Source: Strix aluco
Taxonomy: Eukaryota > Chordata > Aves > Strigiformes > Strigidae
Length of the DNA: 64,000 nt
Direction of reading: 5' to 3'
Assembly: GCF_031877795.1 (NCBI RefSeq)
Contig: NC_133971.1
Location: 7,148,784-7,212,783, forward strand
In this document: positions 49,816 to 62,123 of the stretch, one piece after another
Layout: every line of letters begins with the position of its first letter
How positions within the stretch are numbered: the first letter of the stretch is position 1
Translations under genes and position numbers: made by a program
Notes under the pieces: model-generated
Databases searched by the model: none
What the model saw: the letters and a program-made list of their open reading frames with translations, nothing else
What the model was told of the DNA's origin: nothing

Positions 49816-51303
49816 GAAACCCGAAGTATTCCACTTTTCCACCTCTGATGTGGCATTTGACATATATTTGACTTATTGCTGAACATATAAAGTAAAATCT
49901 GTAATTCCATCTCAACTGCTCAGGACTTGTGGTCTGTTTTATACTACAAATAAAAAGTGATTGGGAAAGAATCCAAGATTAATTTTATAGAAGTTACTTC
50001 TAATGGTTTTCACTGATTGCACTACCATGCAATTTCTACTTGCCCAAAAATCAAGAGCTGTCAGGGGAAGCTTGCATAAAGACTGCAAGATAGGGACTAA
50101 ACCTGTGAACAACTACTAGTACAATGAGAAATACTAATTGACTACAACAGGAACTCCCACAGGGTATAGTAAAGCTTCTTTTGGAGGCAGTGAAGCACAG
50201 AAAAGCCAGATGTTCTCATATGATAGCATTAGGCACCTTGAACTCTAGAGATGTAGGCTCTAAGTACTCTGTTTGTCTACAGTCCTGATCTTGTTTATTC
50301 TCTCAAGCATGGCATACACAAAATATTCTCAGAAAAATATTATTTAGTCCTGGGATTAGGATATTCTGTGTGTGGTGTGGACCACAAGGGTGGTCCATGC
50401 ATCAGGCTGTGGTGGAGAAGGTGGTCCCTAGGTAGTCACGACCCATACACTGATTGCACACATTTAAACCACATCCTACAAGTATTTTGCTGTACATATC
50501 CTCACAGATGGTGCTGATTTCCTGGAGACGTGATTTTTCATAGGTAAATTTAGTAGATCCAAACCCCGTATCTCAATCTCTATCAAGGAACCATAGGCTT
50601 GTGCATTCATATGCAGTCTTACTAAAGCTATAACCACAGTAAACAGAGGTAGGAGGTAAGTGACTTCAAGGGGTCAATGCAATCACAAGGGAGTTCATGT
50701 CTTGGTGGTGCTTGAGAGTTGTCACAACTTCACCCAACTCAGGAGTTCTGCTGTAGCCGGGCAAGGTCTTGTCAGAGAAAGAGCCATGAACAGTCATCTT
50801 TCCACACGGCGTTGCTTACCAGTCAGGAACGATTCCTTTGTTTGATTTCATCCCTAGGAATGGAAGTCTGCAGTAGCTTTACTACAGGTAACCATCATCT
50901 GTCCTTCAGCTCAGAGGCCTGAGGTGGAGACATCAAACAGGAAGAAGAGATGGAATGAAAATCATTGTAGCAGGGTTATGCTAGATCACACCACCAACCG
51001 TATGCTGAAGGGACCGCGATGAAATGCTTTGACACATCTGAGAAAGACCCCAGGACATCAGGGACCTTCTGACAGTCATGAACGGTGTCAGCAATGTGCC
51101 AAGCACACCTCTCTCAGCAGAAATTTTCATTGCAAAGTAAGGCAGGCAGTAAGGCAGCCATGTGAGCAAACCATCAAAAGGTGAGTCCTAAATTAACTCA
51201 ACCAAGAGCTCCAAAGGAGAAGATAATGTTTTTGCCAGTCACTCATCTAATCTTTCTAATTTCATAGGAGTATGGGAGAGAAAAAAGGTGATTTCATTTT
51301 CTC
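49816..51303 (-). other. ATG10: Probable ATG10 3' UTR and flank
   Basis: Lies downstream of the ATG10 stop codon on the minus strand. The one canonical AATAAA I noticed on that strand is at 50294-50299. No coding sequence was recognised. If the donor overlapping the ATG10 stop is used, further exons could lie here; I did not identify any. Confidence 0.4.
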
Positions 51304-51427
51304 TTACCTTTCAACTGAATCAGCATTTGTATTCTGTTCAGGTGCTACTTTTGCATAACTCAGGGGCAGATTTAGACCCACAACTGGGCCTACAGTACTG
51401 AGCCACAATATAATGTAATTTGTGTGT
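51304..51427 (-). CDS. ATG10: ATG10 last recognised coding exon (autophagy E2-like enzyme, C-terminus)
   Basis: The acceptor TTTTACCCTAG precedes the exon at 51427, and the frame reads HTNYIILWLSTVGPVVGLNL, then PLSYAKVAPEQNTNADSVER and TAA. The WLS-VGPVVGLNLPLSYAK block is the conserved C-terminus of vertebrate ATG10. That enzyme is an E2-like protein that takes ATG12 from ATG7 and conjugates it to ATG5 during autophagosome formation. The catalytic cysteine lies in an upstream exon (HPC block) that I could not find here. Upstream exons are expected at higher coordinates, probably beyond 64000, since ATG10 introns are very long in other vertebrates. The stop codon overlaps a consensus donor (GAAAG followed by GTAAGAG), so this may not be the last exon in every transcript. 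Confidence 0.85.
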
Positions 51428-54400
51428 CTAGGGTAAAAAAAACAACAAAAATCCACCATAAACATGTTATCCCAACCTCTTCTGAATTGCAGACACACTT
51501 GACAGTCATAAAATAACTCCAGATGGGGCTATCCCTTCACTTTATCTATACCAGATGTATTTTAACTTTCAGCCCTTAGGTGACAATCCAGAATCTTATT
51601 CTGTTTGGACCAAGGAAGTTGTTTTGACCATTTCCACTTCCTGGCTGATTTACTTTATCTGCACTGCACAACGCCTTGCAAGGCACAGTAGTGTGTCTCA
51701 CCTGTTCTGTTTCTGTGAACTGGTCAGTATAGGAGACATGAATTCATTAGTCCGGCAGGGGTGCAGAACAAAATATGGCTGCCCAAGTAAGGGGTGCTCC
51801 TAAGAAGGAATATCAGTTGTTTTATTATACAAGAAAAACAAAAAAGACACCATATGCATTTGAAAAAAGCAAAGCAGGGTCCAATTAATCCTTGACACAA
51901 CTCTTCTCATTTCAGAATCTAACCAACATTGCTCTTTTACTGATAGTCGTTGACAAATTAATATTTGAGACCATATTCTCCTATCTTAAAAGGGAAATAA
52001 GATCACCAACCAGGTTATGCCACCGTTTTAGTTAAAATGTAATGGTTTGCAAAAGTAACTCAAGCTACTCTATCAGCATTACCCGAATGCAAGTAGGCAA
52101 AGCTACTGTATAAACAAGTACCTGATCAAATGTAACACATGAAACAAACCCGCTCCATGGAAAAGTTCTTTAACAACCTTGACCCCTTATCCTTCCAAAA
52201 CAGTGCTGCGAAGTAAATTTAATTTGGAGCCTGTGAGGTGGAGCAAGAAGGAAGAAGAGCTCTCAAGGTGGCTTTAACTTCCACTAGGTGGCTTATCCTT
52301 ATTTTAGGCTATTCTACAGCAAAATGATCTAAAACAGTTCTTCAAGAAGCCCAGTCAAAACTATCCTGAGGAAAAGAAGAAAATCATTTAGTGACAGTTA
52401 AGTTTGCAGACAGACACACTCCCTACAACATGGTAAGACTGTCTGTTCCTCTCCACACGGCACACAGTGCTGCTGAAAACTCAATCCAACGCTCCATAAA
52501 GCTTTCACTTTCATCTCCAGCACACACTTAAACAGAAAACGTGTTCTGACTTAATCAAGCTTGCACTCAATGCATAACGGTGATCTCATCAGCTCTTACA
52601 CGGGTGATATCACGAGATCAGCATATCTGACTGTCTCACGCACCATGCCCTAGGGAAGTGATTTTCCTTTAATGCTGCTGAGGTCACTGCTAGCACTTCT
52701 GCACCAAAATAAACAAATCCTACCTCATCCCCATGCACAAGAAGGGACATACAGCACAGCAGGGAATGGCTAGAAAGGGATTCCAGGCAAGGAAGATGTC
52801 AAATATGAAACAAACACCATGATAGCCTGTTTACAGCTGAGCACAGACTGTGTTTGGATGCCGCTAAGCCCAGGGCTCTGCCAGAGCTGCGAAGCACACA
52901 ATGCAAGGCAGCGGGGTGGGGAGAGGCAGGCATGGACCACGACCAAGAAAACAGCAGGATCACCACCTCTGCATGGCATTCCCAGTTCAGCCATGTGAGC
53001 CTGGTCCACTGCACTATGCTACTCACCAGAGACCAACTACGACGATTAACATGATAGGTGTTTTATCCTGGGTAAAGGCCCTTTTCCTTAGATGTGCTTC
53101 TTGTGATGGCTATGTTTCCCAATAGTGAAGAAGAAATACTAAATTGATGCTCCAACACAGATTTCCCTTGTCCAAGCTGATACAGTTGTAGCCAGAGTCC
53201 CCTAATTCTGTGATGGCATTTTATCTTAGCATGTAGTAAATTGCCTGCACCGAAGAGAAGATGCTTACAAAGTCTTCCTGCTACACAGTGAAAACTCTTT
53301 CTCTAACCCCTTACCTAGAAACAAAAAACAAATCCTGGCCTGTCATGTTCAGCAAATAGGACATGTTCTATATTATTAAATATTGAACAGGGTCTCTTAC
53401 AGCTGAAGGACACTTGGTTCTTATGCTGAAGATGTACTCCTGAGGATCAATCATTTTATGACATTGCAGTTGCAAACAGATAACTTGCACAAGAATGCTA
53501 CCATCTGCTGTTGGTAAAAGTGAACTGATGTTCTTTTCCATTGAGAAAAAGTGGCAGTTTGTATTAAAAATCCTTTCTAATTAGCTGCTAGTTTAAATCA
53601 GCTTAGGTCTCCAAATAATTCTAGAAAATACATAGATTGTGCCAATGGTATTCCTCAAAGATAGCAAAAAAAAAAAAAAAGATAGTTAACAATATTTACA
53701 AAACTACTAAGCAAAGGGAAAAAAAAAAAAGGAGACTAGGCAGCAATTTCAGCCAACTCCCTTACACAGAGAGAGTGTAAAGAGGTAGCACACACTCCCA
53801 AAAAGAGCAGCAAAGATAAACTGGGCTTTAAGTGATTTAGCACTCTGAACAAGGCATAAGGATAATTCCCAAAGCTGAATATTGAGCTTGAAGTCATTCC
53901 AAATCATTCTGTCACCTGGTATTTGATTCTATCCTGCACTTCTTGCTTCAGGAAACCACCAGTGAGTGACAAATGGAGGGCAGATTTTATTTCTTTAAAT
54001 AGTTTACTAACTTTACATTGTACATCCTTCTTCTTTTAGTCCTTCCCCTTCTTACATGACAGAGTGACACCAAAAAAAATTCCCAAACTCTAACAATTAA
54101 ATGTCCTTATGAAAAACCAAAGTGCATTGCTACTCAGCTTTTCAAAAGGGTAACATCCTTGGTCCCACCATCATTGGCATCAATATCTGTAACTTATGTG
54201 CATGTTATAGAGGTGACATTTGTTCACACTCCAAATTCCCTGCAATCCCTACTCCATTCTTTTTGAACAGGTGGAAAGGCTCTTTCTTCCCCTCCAGATC
54301 CACCAGATGTAAAGGGAGAGGTTTTTGCTACAGGACCCAGCCATCAGCTTCTGGGTTGATATGAAGGCTGTGAGGACAATTGGTCTTGGTTAGTCAAACC

Positions 54401-57400
54401 CTCTTCCTAGCTTGTCTCCTTTTCTTCGAATTATCAAGGGTTGCTTCCTACACATCCTGAAGTAACAGCTGTGCCAGGGTAGTGTAAATCTCACTATAAT
54501 ACACAGAATTTTGAATGGCAACAATGAAATGATCCAGGGTTTAGTTCAACTCATGCTGCTCCTTGGCCGGGCTTTGAGAATGGCATGTGCACTAAATCTG
54601 CATGTCTGCACATTCAGAAAAATCTGCTTTGGTTTCCATTTATCATGGTATTTTTGAAAACTGAACACTATCAATTATTTGGTTACCTCTAATCCAGGAA
54701 ATTTAAATTCATTATTACACAGATCCTTCAGCACTGAAAGTCCACACGCGTGATCTCATGCAAAACAGCTGTGTCCAAAGTCAGAATTTTGCAATAAGCT
54801 TGCTGCATATACCTTCCTTTCCCTAAACAAAAAGCATGGAAGTGCAAGAATGCCATGCTGTTTATTCAAAACCTGAAAGACAGGGATATGTCACACATGG
54901 ATAGGATAACCAGAAAAGCACAAGCGATTAAAAGAAATCTTGAGCCAAGACCCATTAAGCAGCAGCCTCTAAAAAGCAAAAAGGCTGAGGCAGGGAAGAA
55001 GAGCTGTTGAGCATCAGGGAAAACACTCTGAGAGCATCAGATCTGATTCAGTCAAATCCTAAATTCCAAACCCTGTATATAATGGCATCCCCACGAGGCT
55101 TTAACATATAGTGAAGGTTAAATCACTGACACAGCAGCTCTGAGGAGGAAGTACTGGACAGCTGCCAATAAAAATGCAAGAGTTATCAAAGCCCTGAATG
55201 ATTTCAGAATTGGTAATGGGCTACAGAGCCTTTACACTGCCAGGTCACCAGTTCAGATTTGGCTTGGGCTGGAGGTAGCTAGAACTCAGCACTGCACAAG
55301 AGCTGTATACGCAATTGTCAGGTTTTGCACGAGGTACCATTAATTAGTGCCCTTGCTGGTAGTCACTGCAGATGAGTCTGGAACTGAAGATGGTGGTTTA
55401 TCTTGTCACCGTAGGGAGCTGTCCCTGTAGGTCAGCTCTGAAGTCAGGAAAAGCAGGAAACTGTTGCTCATGGCAGACCCTGAGAGAGGGCTGTGCATCT
55501 GCAGTACGACAAATCCCAAGTCCTTCTCAAACACTATCAAAAATGTGAGAATGAATGAAAGTTTGTGCTGCATCAGCTCCATGAGCATATTTACTACGTG
55601 CTGCAGCCATCTGGTGGAAGGATGATATTCCACATGCAGTGAAATGTATCCTGAGCAAAATACTAGGGCAGCAATACTAGCCTTCAGCCAGCCTGATCCA
55701 TAAACCAGTTAGATGAAAAATCTAAAGTCCTGTTGGGACTTCATGCAAAAAAAAAACCCACTTTAAATAGTATAAAAGAGTCTTCGCACTCTTAGTTTAC
55801 AATTAATCTTCTTCAAATCGGTTATGTGGAAATGCACTTTAGAGAGTAACATGTGAGAGTTTCAAGTCAATTCTCACAATTATTCACTGGCATCGTGCAG
55901 CAAGAACCCATTTGCAGGTTGCCCAGAACTCTTCTGGACAGTAGTACACTGACACACAGTTTATTTGAAATCAACAGCATTATTTTCTTGTTTCTATCTA
56001 TGAGGCTGATTCGTAACGCTGTCTGTTCAGCACCGTACACTGCAGTCCATCATACATCTGCATATCCCTCAGAGTCTGACCCAACTTTCATGGAAAATAA
56101 ATTTTTTACAGGCAGCAACTAGCTCCATTGAATTTGAAAGCTCAAAATGTTGCTTCATTTATTTTCTGTAGAAGGACCTCTTTACTAGGAGGCTTCAAGA
56201 AAGATTTGTAAGGATGTTCTGTACCCATTTCTGTAGCCGTTACCTCAACTCCTCCCATACAAAACCATGCAAGAGACAGGTGGATGAAAGGTGTGAAATG
56301 TTTCATTGGGTAGTTTGAAAATTAATGTAGTTTTGTGTAGGAATGCTACACAAGATTGAATGTGACTGAGTACTGGCAGCACAACAGCTTACTATTAATT
56401 AGCTGTGCAGATATAACCACCTGTGCACTGGTGCTGAGTTGCCTCAGTTGTGAGGTTAAACTGGTGACCTTAAACCCCTTCCACTGATGTTTATGTTAAG
56501 AGAGTGTGCCTGAGCCCTCAGCAGCAACAACAAAATATGAATGCTACAGGCTCCCAGAGAACTGGAAAACATTTCAGTTGAGCAGCAGCTTTTCCTATGT
56601 GGCATAAGAAGGCCTCTTCCCATAATGTCCATCAGAAATGTGAAGGCTTGATCAACCATCCTTCACCTGTCATCACTGACTAATGAAACTGGACGGTCCC
56701 TCACAGGGTCATCAAGAGTTACAATGTGAAAAACTAACTTCATCCCCTCTCCTGTGCAGTGCCTACAGCACAGTGAAATGTTAAGACATTAATCTGGACA
56801 GTGGCAAAGATTGGGTAGTGCCCAAGTACAAGTTTAATTACGTCTAAAACTTCCATCAGATTGCATTATGTCCATTTATCAAGCACTCCATATAGGAAAT
56901 ACTATCCATGTCAGATTTAAATTAAAAATAAACATTACTTCAGGTAACGGGTAATTGCCTGTAGGTATCTGTATTATGCTCTGCTCTTCTGTTCCCCAGC
57001 CAGCAGGTATTTTGTTGTCAGTACATCTCTTGTAACAGCACCATTTATTTTCTCTGTCATAACTGGAGCTCTTCCAGTAGTAATGGCTTCTATTTTCTCC
57101 ATTGCTACATTAAACTGCCTTCAAGCATCCATCATAACATTTATGGTCTCTCCATTTATGATAGTGCAAGGGATTTGTGCCCAAAACAGCCTTTTCCCCA
57201 ATCCAGTTTGCATGATGTTGCTTTGCAAAAATAAATTCATGGAGGGGTGTCAAAACTTTTATGCACAAATACCACAGCCAGGACCAATTCTTCTCAGACA
57301 TTTTCCCATCAGTGATCACAAACCCATTCATTAGGTCAGAAAAAGAAGGCAGGATTAACAAAACATGTCCCCCATAATCTCTTCCACTTAGGAAAACAGA

Positions 57401-57978
57401 AATAGTGATGCAATGAATAAAGAAGTTACACGCTCTTCCCTTTTCACCAATTTTTGACCACGCTTACTGAAACAAATGCCTGTTTTTAAGTAAAAATCCT
57501 TTACTCAAGATTATGATACTATCGGTATTTTATGTTCTTGAATTCGCAGACTATCTTCTTTTTCATTCCTTATTTTTATATAAATCAATAATAACTTATG
57601 TGTTAATAAAATCTAACTCTACTCATTCAGAAAGAAAGTAATAAAATTTTGCTCTTCAGATTGACTTTGTCACACAACCAGAACAGTACACATGGAACTT
57701 AAACTGTGTTGAGCTTGAGGTCAAAGGGACTACTTTATGCTTAAATTACGCATGTGCTCAGGTTCAGGTGTAAAAAGTGAGGAACCTTTTTATGAATGAA
57801 GGCTAGGGACACTTTAAGCCTGAGCACTGAAGCCGGATGAGTATATGCATGTTGTGTTTACAAGAACCAGTAACAGTGCCTGCAAAGGCAACAGGACAGC
57901 AACAACTGTCACAAGAAAAATGTTCCAAACTTCTCTCTCTCCCCTTCTCCTCACAGAAGATTTTCCTCTAATAATGGA

Positions 57979-58203
57979 ATTACTACAACAGCAACTCTAT
58001 TACTATGGAACCACTATGTTGCAGGCGCAGTGTTAAGGAACTGTAATTACACAGGGAACTTCTATCATCCTGATAGAAGGTATAGATCATAGTAATAAAG
58101 CTGTTGTTAGGATACTAATTGTATAGGGCTTCTCCATCCTACTGACATAGGTCACAACATTTCTATTAATGCAGCCATTTCATGAAAATAATGTTGTAGT
58201 AAT
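57979..58203. repeat. Nested inverted repeats, possible MITE-like remnant
   Basis: The outer arms ATTACTACAAC (57979-57989) and GTTGTAGTAAT (58193-58203) are perfect inverted copies. A second pair is CAACAGCAACTCTATTACTAT (57986-58006, 21 bases with the last T) against ATAGTAATAAAGCTGTTG (58089-58106). A perfect hairpin, TTCTATCA and TGATAGAA, lies at 58060-58078. No flanking target duplication or known transposon ends were recognised. Confidence 0.55.
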
Positions 58204-59977
58204 AAGATTGGTATTGGTTACAGAGAAATTATAATTAAAAAAAAATTCAGAGAGGGCAAAATGGCTGTTGAAAGAAATGTGCTTGCTGTAATAGCCATCA
58301 GCTCCAAAAAGCCTAAAAAAAAGTCATCAACTCAAAAAAAGCCATTTATCCTAGTGGGCATGTGATACGGTTTATTATCTGGGACAGATAACATATTTAT
58401 AGTCACCTTGATTTCAATTTACAAGCAGAAGGCAAGTCATCCTACTGATATAACTGAGGAAAGTTTCTATAACTTTGCCATAAAATCCAGAGAAGCACTC
58501 CCACTGCTAAGCCCATTGAAGATGAAAAAAACAACTTCTGTCCGTAACGGGTGCTGAAGAATGACTATGAAGTACAACTACCACTGTTCTCCTTCATTTT
58601 CTTAGACAATCAAAATAAATCTGCAATGGTACTGAGCAAGGGAAAACTTGAAGGGACCCTGATGAGACAAAGAAGTGCAAACTAGACCAAAAAAGCAAAT
58701 TTCTGTCATTACTGAACCTGTTTTTGGAAGAGAAGGCTGCAGAGGGATTTTGATTTATGCTCAAGTTCTTCTTTGCAGACAAGCAGTTGCAATTGCCCTT
58801 ATGATTTAATGTATCTGCTCCCTGTGTATTTCGAAAGACATACCAACTAACTTTAGTGAAAAGTTTTTATTAATACTTTCACTACTACTAACCCCACACA
58901 GCCAGCTAAGCTATATCCTATCCTCTTTCATCAAATATGAAGTCCAGGCTGAAGAGGCAATTAATCAAATGGCCAAGTTTTTCTGAGAAAAATGGAGTTG
59001 CTTTGGCAGATCCTACAACACAAACCCTATGAAGACACTTAACGCAGTCAGGATTTCTTTAAGACGAACGACACCTACCACTTTGTACTTGCTGTTTCAA
59101 ATCCACCATGGCCACGAAGGTGGAAATGCAGGTTCTGAAGAAACAAACACTTCGTGGCACAAACTGCTCTTTTCGTAAAGGACATCATAAAACCCTGCTA
59201 ATGTCATTAAGCCTGGCTGATCACAGCCTGAATGCCACCTCTTTACTACAGCTGGCAATAAAACTGTCTTTTCCTTCGGACCGAGCTCTGGCCCCCATGC
59301 TCCATGCACACATCACTTCTACATTGCTAACTTATTGCTACTTATATTGACAGCTGCAGCTTCTGCTGAATGTGACAGCTAAATATGTCTACAGTTTGAT
59401 GCCACAAAAACATCAATCTTGCTCTTCCATTTTTAAAGCTATCAGAACTATCAGGGTGCATCCAAAACAGGAACAATATCCACAATCTTTGAAGACAGCT
59501 TTACTTCTCCTGTATAATGCACAGTGCAAGTTAGAAAGTCACAGACAAAGCCAGTTTGCCAGAAGTAAAGAGTGTTCAAGGGTGGCAGATGGAAATGGGT
59601 TTAAATCAGAAGTTTTACTTTAGTTTACATCTTTAGGCCCTTCCTATTTTAGGTGTATTCAAAAGATAAATATATTCCCCATATAATGATTTCTATAACT
59701 ATGAGAATGATAACAACAGAGAAGACTACCATAAGACATGATGTACATATGCACTTTTTGTGCAGAGCTAACTCATTATTGTTATACTTGATACTACAGA
59801 ATACAAAATATAATAACAAAATGACCAAGACCTATTTCATATTTTATTCCCCAAATCTGCCTAATTTTAGAATAATTACCATTTTGAGGCGGTGGTGATC
59901 CTTTTTTACAATTTATAACTTTTTTTTTAAGCTGTTAATAGCTAATACAGGAACATTAATCAAGAATAGCCAACAGT

Positions 59978-60090
59978 GCTGATATATATTTATACAGTTA
60001 TATATTTATATATTGTTATATTTTTATTTTATTGTTATTTTTATTGTTATATTTTTACTTTTTAAAATTTATATACATATATAAATAATT
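59978..60090. repeat. AT-rich low-complexity tract
   Basis: Runs of TATATTTATA and TTATTGTTATATTTTTA motifs with almost no G or C. Likely replication slippage. Confidence 0.9.
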
Positions 60091-61734
60091 GAATTGAATT
60101 ATTAATTTCAAGAACCAGAGGAATCAAAGCACTAGGTGACGCTCAGACAAAACTGTGTTTTTAAAGCTTAAACTCTCACAAGCATGTAAGTTGCATTTAG
60201 GATTCTTTAAGAAAACTTTATAGTTAAAAATTGGCAGGTCCATAGTTATATTGTCAAGAAATGGCATCCCAGCCATTTTCCTCAGAAAATAAACAGATGA
60301 TTCTTCTTCCATGCTTGCCAAAATAAGATTAATTCAGTTGTCACCATTTTAGTTATGTAGCATATAGTCTTAATTAATTACTATTTAAAATCTGTTCTTA
60401 AGTTAAAAGATTCATCTAAGGTGCAAAACTGAACGATCCAACAAGCTGTGTAAGTATGGAAAAGATATTGGAGACAGATTTCCTACCCTGATTAAAAAAT
60501 GGTAAATTAAGAAAAAAAAATCGATACTGGCATTTGACAAATGTGCCCTGAAAGGGTTCATTTTATAATCCCAGGAATTCCTGGACAAAAAGATACTGGG
60601 AAGAGAGATTTCACAAGACTTTTGTGTTTGAAATACTGTAACCAGCAAATGGGATGGCATATATTCCTACCTCCTCCTTACAGTTTATCAAGAAGGCAGT
60701 ATGAGTGATAGCTATAACAGTCAGAGACAGACAATTACCACAAGGTAATGAATGGAAAGCAAATTTCTGCTGCAGCAGAGCAACAGAACACTAATTTAAC
60801 TATATCAAATATAAGGAGGCAATGACGTGTCCACAGAAGTGTGATTCAACCCTCATTTTGAGTTCAGGCCAAAGGAAGACTTTCTTTGTTCCTCATCTCT
60901 CCCTGTAGAGGCAGATGTCTGTGCTCTCCTCCTCCAGTCAAAGCATCTTATATTACCTATCATTTGAAATAACATTTGTTGGACTAAGTACTCTGAATCA
61001 CTGTTGAAACTGATTATCCAGTGTTCCTGCACAGACACAGTTGGACTGTCAATGTTCACGGTAATTCTCCTAAAGACAGACTCAATATAATGCTACAAAC
61101 TTCGTACTACCTAAAAGTCAATTCTGTCACAAGTTTGCCCAAGTTATTTACGGATCTCTATAGGCAGCCTGTAGAGTTAGAGGTCTGAACAGGGATTGGC
61201 AACCACCAGAACAGTAACTGCTGGCATGACAAAGGCGGGCAACAGAAAACGCCAAAAGGACAGTGAAACTGTCTCCTGCAAGGCTAAAGTGTCCGCCTCA
61301 TGACTGCAGCTAAACACTTAGATGAAACTGGTATTCAGAGTTTAGAAAATACTTTGATCACATCAGTGTCTCAGTCAACACCGGACTGAAACACCGAGTT
61401 CTATTCTGAGAGCACAGAAGAGTTACAAGCTTACGGAACCTGGAACCCACCACTTCTATGGGAGCCATAGCTCCCACCCTGCAGGGGGATTTTGGGTGGC
61501 CTCTCTCCTTATTCTTGAATCAGGCTGCTATGCAGTCAGAAATACAATATACAAAAAGAGAAGCCAAAAAGGCACTCCAGCTGACTTTCAACTTCAAGGG
61601 CTCTCAGCTGGTTTTGTTAGCCTTGGAGACTGTATACAGCTTCACATACAAGTCTGATTATATGGAGTAAATTCATCTCCTTGGATGAGTTCACTTTCTT
61701 TTATGAACGTCAGACTGCCTTAAAAACGTTAAGA

Positions 61735-62035
61735 ACTGCCTGGCTGGATTGGTCCAGCGGTCCACCTAGCAATGCACCCACCCTGTCTCCAACAGCGGCA
61801 GTTGGAAAGGCTATTTTAGGAGAACATGAGTCTGGCCTCTTTCTGTGGTTCACTCCCCTTGTACTGTTCCAGCACGTCTGCTGTATTAAGGATGATGGGA
61901 GGGCACATTCCTGCCTGGTAATTTTGCATCCATTTATGGACAAGTGGTCTCATGAATTTGTCTAAACGCTTTTGAACTGCTGATACCATCTGCTTCCACA
62001 ACTTGAGAGCACAGGTGCTTAAGTACAAATTGCTT
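61735..62035 (-). mobile_element. Ancient CR1-type 3' fragment (degenerate)
   Basis: The order of motifs (GGCTGGATTGGTCCAGCGG, GTCCACCTAGC, ACCCACCCTGTCTCCAACAG, CCATTTATGGACAAG, CATGAATTTGTCTAAACGC, CTTCCACAACTTGAG) resembles the widespread old amniote CR1 3' region as I know it from turtles and crocodilians, in reverse orientation. It is highly diverged. The assignment is from memory of that repeat and needs a repeat-library search. Confidence 0.5.
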
Positions 62036-62088
62036 TCAGTTAATGTGGATACCTAACTTCCACTTAAATAGCATTTATAATGCTTTTT

Positions 62089-62092
<4 letters not shown>

Positions 62093-62122
<30 letters not shown>
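62093..62122 (+). repeat. A30 homopolymer
   Basis: Thirty uninterrupted A. No retrocopy body is recognisable upstream on the plus strand. It is directly downstream of the ancient CR1-like fragment but is not obviously its tail, because that fragment is in the opposite orientation. Confidence 0.95.

Positions 62123-62123
<1 letters not shown>

Noticed and set aside
55100-55300. Possible ancient SINE or LINE similarity (CTGCCAGGTCACCAGTTCAG)
   Set aside because: The resemblance is short and I could not place it in a named family without a repeat-library search.
55905-55940. Minus-strand S-S-G-Q-P reminiscent of the ATG10 HPILGQP block
   Set aside because: Only two or three residues match, no HPC motif follows and the splice signals are absent.
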